DNA from: an uncultured Acidobacteriota bacterium
GTDB taxonomy: Bacteria > Acidobacteriota > Vicinamibacteria > Vicinamibacterales > UBA8438
Assembly (NCBI GenBank): GCA_937888665.1
Contig: CALBET010001127.1
Coordinates: 1 to 5,941, forward strand
Direction: 5' to 3'
Length of the DNA stretch: 5,941 bases
Program-made: the position numbers and the translations under genes
In this document: positions 5,173 through 5,941 of the stretch, in pieces
Layout: each line of letters opens with the position of its first letter
Position numbering within the stretch: position 1 is the stretch's first letter
Notes under the pieces: model-generated
Told to the model about the DNA's origin: nothing
Database searches by the model: none
Seen by the model: only the letters and a program-made list of their open reading frames with translations

Positions 5173-5941
5173 TCAGGCCCCCAACTGCCGCAGTGACGCA
5201 TTCGGTTCGCCCATCTGATGCAATTTCTGACAGACCAAATAGATTTGCGTTGTCGAAACTTGCTCGTGACCAAGCCATAACGCGATCACGGTGATGTCGA
5301 CCCCTGAGAGCAGCAGTCGCATGGCGGCGGTGTGTCGAAAGGTGTGTGCGCTCACTCGCTTGGGCTTGAGCGACTGGCATTCGACGGTGGCCTTGGAGAC
5401 ATAGAGGCTGATGCGCCGTTCGACTGCGTCACGACTGAGCGGTCTGCCCGTGCTCGTCGGGAACAGAGGGTCCAACGGGCCTCCTTGTCGTTCGTCGCAC
5501 CACACTTCAAGCACGGCGATGGTTGAGGGCAGGAGTGGCGTGATCCGCTCCTTGCGGCCCTTGCCCAAGCAGTGGACGTGGGCGCCGGGGCTGCCCAGCC
5601 TCAGGTCGCCGCAGTTGAGGCCCGTCATTTCGGATATTCGCAGGCCTGTCTGGATGGCCAGGATGAGGAGGACGTAATCGCGTCTTCCTGTCCAAGTCGC
5701 GCGGTCACAGGCGTTCAGGAGCGCGTCGACCTCGACTTCGGTGAGGTACGTGACCAGGTTGCGTTCGAACCGTTTGGGCGGAATGGACAGGACGCGGCGG
5801 ATGGATTCCGCGTGCTCGGGGTGCTGCAGCGCGGCGTAGCTGTAGAACGAGCGAATCGCGGCCAGCCGGATGTTGCGCGTGCGAACGCTGTTGTTGCGTT
5901 CTGCTTGGAGATGATCGAGGAACGCGGCAATCAGCGGGGCG
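5173..5941 (-). CDS. Tyrosine recombinase, 5'-partial at window edge, C-terminus abnormal
   Basis: The frame is open from the window edge to a TGA at 5173-5175, showing 255 residues; roughly the first 70 of a typical 330-aa enzyme are outside. Visible parts are the end of the core-binding domain ('FLDHLQAERNNSVRTRN') and the complete catalytic domain. Numbered from the first visible residue, it has R101 in 'TGLRISE', K127 in 'GKGRK', H199-x-x-R202 in 'HTFRH', H225 in 'WLGHE' and nucleophile Y234 in 'TTQIYL'. This belongs to the recombinase type often found in tandem sets in actinobacteria. From memory, members continue after the Tyr with His-Ala-Asp, a Lys/Glu-rich helix and a further 30 or so residues. 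Here the last 20 residues ('VCQKLHQMGEPNASLRQLGA') do not resemble that, and neither other frame restores it. I infer that the gene lost its normal 3' end at about 5235-5241, probably when the neighbouring element arrived. It may still be catalytically competent or may be decaying. Confidence 0.8.
   Translation of the reverse strand, partial: APLIAAFLDHLQAERNNSVRTRNIRLAAIRSFYSYAALQHPEHAESIRRVLSIPPKRFERNLVTYLTEVEVDALLNACDRATWTGRRDYVLLILAIQTGLRISEMTGLNCGDLRLGSPGAHVHCLGKGRKERITPLLPSTIAVLEVWCDERQGGPLDPLFPTSTGRPLSRDAVERRISLYVSKATVECQSLKPKRVSAHTFRHTAAMRLLLSGVDITVIALWLGHEQVSTTQIYLVCQKLHQMGEPNASLRQLGA
5236..5247. repeat. Short palindrome over the active-site codons of the edge recombinase
   Basis: CAAAT-AG-ATTTG is a perfect 5-bp inverted repeat with a 2-bp centre. 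It covers the Gln-Ile-Tyr-Leu codons of the partial recombinase, exactly where that protein stops matching its family. Tyrosine recombinases act on short inverted arms around a central overlap, so this may be the left crossover site of the three-gene element. The arms are short and the coding constraint for these four residues favours such a palindrome by itself. Confidence 0.25.

Larger units (their letters stand above)
1148..5241 (-). mobile_element. Putative three-gene tyrosine-recombinase mobile element
   Basis: The block holds an intact recombinase, an HTH protein and a zinc-ribbon/dead-recombinase protein in one operon, with a control region at the head and almost no DNA after the last stop. 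It is flanked by a recombinase gene with an aberrant C-terminus and by a 3' gene remnant that overlaps the next recombinase. Boundaries are set at the Tyr-Leu codons found in both flanking frames (TAT at 5239-5241 and at 1148-1150). No long terminal repeat is visible, which is normal for elements moved by tyrosine recombinases. The boundaries are approximate. The unit resembles Tn554-type elements in using several proteins with one small accessory, but relatedness is not shown. Confidence 0.4.

Noticed and set aside
5173..5241. Frameshift as the cause of the odd C-terminus of the edge recombinase
   Set aside because: I translated both other frames after the Tyr-Leu codons and neither gives a His-Ala-Asp or Lys/Glu-rich continuation, so a simple frameshift does not restore the family ending.
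1..5941. Assignment to Tn554 or to a recombinase-in-trio (RIT) element
   Set aside because: The gene set (one active recombinase, HTH protein, inactive zinc-ribbon recombinase) differs from three active recombinases (RIT) and from the Tn554 gene order and sizes; the likeness is only architectural.
1..5941. CRISPR array, tRNA or rRNA gene
   Set aside because: No regularly spaced repeats and no tRNA-like or rRNA-like sequence were seen on reading either strand; the gaps between genes are too short to hold them apart from 1053-1171 and 5068-5172, which show none.

Overview
The window is strongly GC-rich, with G/C-ending codons, GTG and TTG as well as ATG starts, and tightly packed genes. This fits a high-GC actinobacterium (chromosomal island or plasmid); that assignment is an inference from composition and protein style, not from a marker gene. 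Every gene I can support lies on the minus strand, so transcription runs from high to low coordinates. No metabolic, resistance or structural genes are present. The region is made of tyrosine-recombinase-family genes and their partners.

In transcription order: (1) 5941-5173, a tyrosine recombinase running off the window edge. Its catalytic residues are intact, but its C-terminus becomes abnormal right after the catalytic Tyr. (2) 5172-5068, an intergenic control region with a candidate promoter flanked by a perfect 8-bp inverted repeat. (3) 5067-3958, a complete 369-aa tyrosine recombinase. (4) 3948-3616, a 110-aa Cro/C1-type helix-turn-helix protein with a strong Shine-Dalgarno overlapping the stop codon of the previous gene. 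(5) 3610-1172, an 812-aa protein with two copies of a helical module, eight zinc-ribbon-like Cys motifs, and a C-terminal domain that looks like a tyrosine recombinase but lacks the catalytic residues. (6) 1171-1053, a short non-genic stretch holding what looks like the 3' end of a broken gene. (7) 1052-12, a complete 346-aa tyrosine recombinase.

Genes 3-5 are separated by only 9 and 5 nt and form one operon. The likely unit is an active recombinase, a small DNA-binding regulator or directionality protein, and a large catalytically dead recombinase-like zinc protein. This has the look of a self-contained mobile element, loosely reminiscent of the three-protein (TnpA/B/C) transposition set of Tn554, although homology to Tn554 cannot be claimed from the sequence alone. 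It appears to sit between, or inside, older recombinase genes. The upstream flank stops making sense at its Tyr-Leu codons. The downstream flank opens in a frame that reads Tyr-Leu and then runs to a stop overlapping the next recombinase's start (ATGA). Joining the flanks at those codons would give one continuous recombinase reading frame.

The most unusual item is the 812-aa protein. The job of the trio and the exact ends of the element are inferred.
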